This document shows positions 61,992 to 64,000 of a stretch of DNA of 64,000 nt, piece by piece. Below the pieces are notes generated by a model. The model was not told where the DNA came from, did not search any database, and saw only the letters and a list, made by a program, of their open reading frames with translations. This DNA is from Ferrimonas marina. GTDB lineage: Bacteria > Pseudomonadota > Gammaproteobacteria > Enterobacterales > Shewanellaceae. How positions within the stretch are numbered: the stretch's first letter is position 1; every line of letters starts with the position of its first letter. The translations under genes were made by a program, and so were the position numbers. Location: contig NZ_FQXG01000006.1 in the NCBI RefSeq assembly GCF_900129905.1, positions 330,580-394,579 on the forward strand, read 5' to 3'.

Positions 61992-63356
61992 TCAGCGCAG
62001 GATCACCATCAGGGTGCTGCCATCGCGCATGACCGAAGCGGCGAAGGGGCCTTCGTAATCATCGAGCAGCTCACGCAGCTCACCCAGGTCACTGATCGGG
62101 GTGCGGCCCCGGTTCATCAGGCTGACCCCGGTAATGACGTCACCCACCTGCAGGCCGTTGCCCGCTGCGGGTGACCGATCGGCCAGCTCGGATACGGAGA
62201 CACCGCTGACATCGCCCTCCTTGAAGCTGGACAGCTTGGCGCCTTCCAGCGCCGGGTGGATAACGCTGGCCTGGACGCTCTCGCCCGGGGCTTCGTTGAG
62301 GGTCACCTCGACGTTCTCCTCCTCACCGTCGCGGATCAGCCCCAGGCTGACGGTGGCACCGGCCCCCATGGTGGCGACCTTGGCGCGCAGCTCCTGGAAG
62401 GTTTTGATCTTCTTACCGTTCAACCGAATGATGATGTCACCCGCTTGCAAGCCCGCAGCCGCCGCAGCGGAGTCCGGCAGGACCTGGCTGACGTAGGCAC
62501 CGTGCTTGGTGTCCAGGCCGAACAGCTGGGCGGTCTCGTTGTTGAGCTCGCCGCCGAGGATCCCCAACACGCCACGGCGCACCTCGCCAAATTCCAGGAT
62601 CTGACTGGTCAGGTTCTGCACCATGTTGATGGGAATAGCGAAGCCGATGCCCACGTTGCCGCCACTGGGGGCAATGATGGCGGTGTTGATGCCGATCAGT
62701 TCACCGTTGAGATTGACCAGGGCACCGCCGGAGTTGCCGCTGTTGATGGCGGCGTCGGTCTGGATGAAGCTTTGGTAGCCGTCGCCATCCAGGCCTCGGG
62801 CCAGGGCGGAGACAATGCCGGAGGTGACGGTCTGGCCCAGGCCGAAGGGGTTGCCGATGGCCACGGTAAAGTCGCCCACCTTGAGCTTGTCCGAGTCGGA
62901 CATCTTAACGGCGGTCAGCTCGTCGGCTTCCACCTGCAGTACCGCCACGTCGGTATCCGGATCGGAGCCGATCAGCTTGGCCTCAAACTCACGGCCATCA
63001 CTGAGGTTGATGACGATCTTGTCGGCGTTGTCGATCACATGGTGGTTGGTAATGACGTAGCCCTTGTCAGCGTCGACGATAACACCGGAGCCCAGGCCGC
63101 GGAACGGCCGAGACCGCTCCTGACCATGGGGATTGGGGCCAAAGAAGAAGCGAAACGGCTCGGGGATGGATTGGCGGGCAGTCTGGGTGCCCTCGACGGA
63201 CACGGAGACCACCGCCGGAGAGACCCGTTCAATCATCGGGGCCAGGCTGGGTAGCGCCTGACCCTCCACCGCATTGGGCAGTGCCGCTTGGGCGGGTAGG
63301 GCAGTCAAACCCGCTACCAGCAGGGCAGCGGAAAGTAAGGTTGTTGTTTTTTTCAT
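61992..63356 (-). CDS. degQ: Periplasmic serine protease DegQ (DegP/HtrA family)
   Basis: A 454-residue periplasmic protease-chaperone. Signal peptide (to about residue 24, ALPAQA), trypsin-like domain with triad H106 (ITNHHVI), D136 (DTDVAVLQ) and S209 (GNSGGALV), then two PDZ domains (about 255-345 and 365-450). The short loop after the first strands (PEPFRFFFGPNPHGQE) is DegQ-like, not the long LA loop of DegP. AGGAGATTGATCACTG precedes the ATG. A sigma-E-like promoter candidate is visible upstream. Confidence 0.95.
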   Translation of the reverse strand: MKKTTTLLSAALLVAGLTALPAQAALPNAVEGQALPSLAPMIERVSPAVVSVSVEGTQTARQSIPEPFRFFFGPNPHGQERSRPFRGLGSGVIVDADKGYVITNHHVIDNADKIVINLSDGREFEAKLIGSDPDTDVAVLQVEADELTAVKMSDSDKLKVGDFTVAIGNPFGLGQTVTSGIVSALARGLDGDGYQSFIQTDAAINSGNSGGALVNLNGELIGINTAIIAPSGGNVGIGFAIPINMVQNLTSQILEFGEVRRGVLGILGGELNNETAQLFGLDTKHGAYVSQVLPDSAAAAAGLQAGDIIIRLNGKKIKTFQELRAKVATMGAGATVSLGLIRDGEEENVEVTLNEAPGESVQASVIHPALEGAKLSSFKEGDVSGVSVSELADRSPAAGNGLQVGDVITGVSLMNRGRTPISDLGELRELLDDYEGPFAASVMRDGSTLMVILR

Positions 63357-63399
63357 CAGTGATCAATCTCCTGCAACCACATCACGGAAAATACCTAAC

Positions 63400-63428
63400 T
63401 TGCGACCATGCTCTCGACGGGAAGTTCC
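63400..63428 (-). promoter_or_regulatory. Candidate sigma-E-type promoter of degQ
   Basis: On the minus strand GGAACTT (63428-63422) is followed after 16 nt by TCGCAA (63405-63400), about 44 nt before the degQ ATG. GGAACTT is the standard sigma-E -35 element; the -10 is only a partial fit to TCTGA/TCAAA. It lies in the zapG-degQ gap, so it would give degQ stress-specific transcription. Confidence 0.4.
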
Positions 63429-63446
63429 ACCCGACTTGTTGAGGGC

Positions 63447-63851
63447 TTAGCCGTTGGCGGCCTTGGGGCTCTCGCTGATGATGCCATGGGACCCTTTGAC
63501 GTAGTCCTTCGGCGGCAGGCTTTCGACGCTGTCGCCGTCGCCCTTGTCCTCCAGCTTCGGCTGGTTGGCCGGCAGTGGGGTGAGCTGACCGTCGCCCAGC
63601 ATGCCTTTGGCGGAGTCGTTCCAGAAGCGATTGGCCTTGTCCAGGCTGCTGCTCAGCTGAGACATCAGCTCGCGAGACTGTTCGAAGTAGTCGGCCACTT
63701 CCTGGCGCTGCTGGTCCAGCTCAAATTTGGCCTGGGTCAGCTCCCGTTGCAGGGCCCGGTTGTCTTCGCCATTGCCCTTGAAGCGCCAATGGATCAGGTA
63801 ACCGATGCCGATGCCGATAAACAGAAAGATCAAGCTGGGTGCCCAGGTCAT
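63447..63851 (-). CDS. zapG: ZapG (YhcB) DUF1043 envelope/division protein
   Basis: A 134-residue bitopic protein: N-terminal membrane segment (PSLIFLFIGIGIGYLIHW), a coiled coil (about 25-85, RALQRELTQAKFELDQQRQEVADYFEQS) and an unstructured C-terminal tail. YhcB/ZapG links cell division, shape and envelope synthesis in E. coli and lies next to degQ there too. AAAGGAG 6 nt upstream supports the start. The 149 nt beyond it to the window edge hold no gene that I can see; TTGACC on the minus strand near 63920 could be a -35 but lacks a good -10. Confidence 0.94.
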   Translation of the reverse strand: MTWAPSLIFLFIGIGIGYLIHWRFKGNGEDNRALQRELTQAKFELDQQRQEVADYFEQSRELMSQLSSSLDKANRFWNDSAKGMLGDGQLTPLPANQPKLEDKGDGDSVESLPPKDYVKGSHGIISESPKAANG

Positions 63852-64000
63852 AAATACTCCTTTCGAGGCCGGATAAAAACGATGCCCACAGTGGTAACGT
63901 GTTGCGCTGACCTTTGGGTCAACAGCTTAGGCGCAGAGCGCCGAAACCGGTTGGTAATTGGTCAGTTTGGCTCTTGCACTACCAATATACCTCGCCATTT

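Overview
The window is chromosomal DNA from a GC-rich gammaproteobacterium of the Alteromonadales type. A Ferrimonas- or Shewanella-like organism fits best. The grounds are a complete MSHA type IV pilus locus next to ssb/uvrA, the mreBCD-maf-rng-yhdP-nitrilase-tldD block, the kdsD-kdsC-lptCAB-rpoN-hpf-ptsN-rapZ-npr block, and mlaFEDCB-ibaG-murA followed by degS/degQ/zapG. Genus is an inference from gene order and the high GC visible throughout. Coding density is very high, most genes overlap or abut, and no rRNA, tRNA, CRISPR array or intact insertion sequence was seen.

Layout. (1) 1-8.8 kb: a small lipoprotein, an outer-membrane barrel protein, an AT-rich sulfotransferase gene inserted at the 3' end of uvrA, uvrA, the MFS transporter yajR, a FimV-like LysM protein and ssb. 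(2) 8.9-27.8 kb: the MSHA pilus locus, with the csrD-like mshH, the assembly genes mshI, a PilN-like gene, mshJ, K, L, M, N, E, G, F, and the pilin cluster mshB, two mshA paralogs, mshC, D, O, P and the large mshQ. (3) 28.0-38.7 kb: cell shape (mreBCD), a Maf pyrophosphatase, RNase G, the lipid-transport protein YhdP, a nitrilase-family amidase and the metalloprotease half TldD. (4) 38.8-43.3 kb: an exporter operon (TolC-like, HlyD-like and two ABC-2 permeases, no ATPase), then darP and pmbA, the partner of tldD. (5) 45.4-47.5 kb: yehS, a membrane protein, a DM13 protein and a truncated haemoglobin, ending at a CTAG-containing heptamer repeat. (6) 47.5-55.3 kb, minus strand: nitrogen-PTS, ribosome hibernation, sigma-54, LPS transport, Kdo synthesis and a Na+/Ca2+ exchanger. 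(7) 55.4-60.0 kb, plus strand: Mla lipid transport, ibaG and murA. (8) 60.1-63.9 kb, minus strand: an orphan ParA-like ATPase, degS, degQ and zapG.

How the genes work together. Much of the window serves the envelope: LPS precursor supply and export, phospholipid trafficking (Mla, YhdP), peptidoglycan precursor synthesis (MurA), shape (MreBCD), envelope proteolysis (DegS/DegQ) and surface adhesion (MSHA). The MSHA ATPase carries the two-repeat c-di-GMP-binding N-domain, and a degenerate GGDEF/EAL protein heads the locus, so pilus activity is probably tied to second-messenger and Csr control.

The most unusual structure is at 1.79-3.02 kb. A 35-nt segment from the 3' end of uvrA occurs twice in direct orientation, 1190 bp apart (33/35 identical). 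The distal copy still reads as a UvrA C-terminus followed by a minus-strand terminator. Between the copies lie the AT-rich sulfotransferase gene and a perfect 18-bp hairpin. This looks like a small acquired cassette that inserted at, and restored, the end of uvrA.
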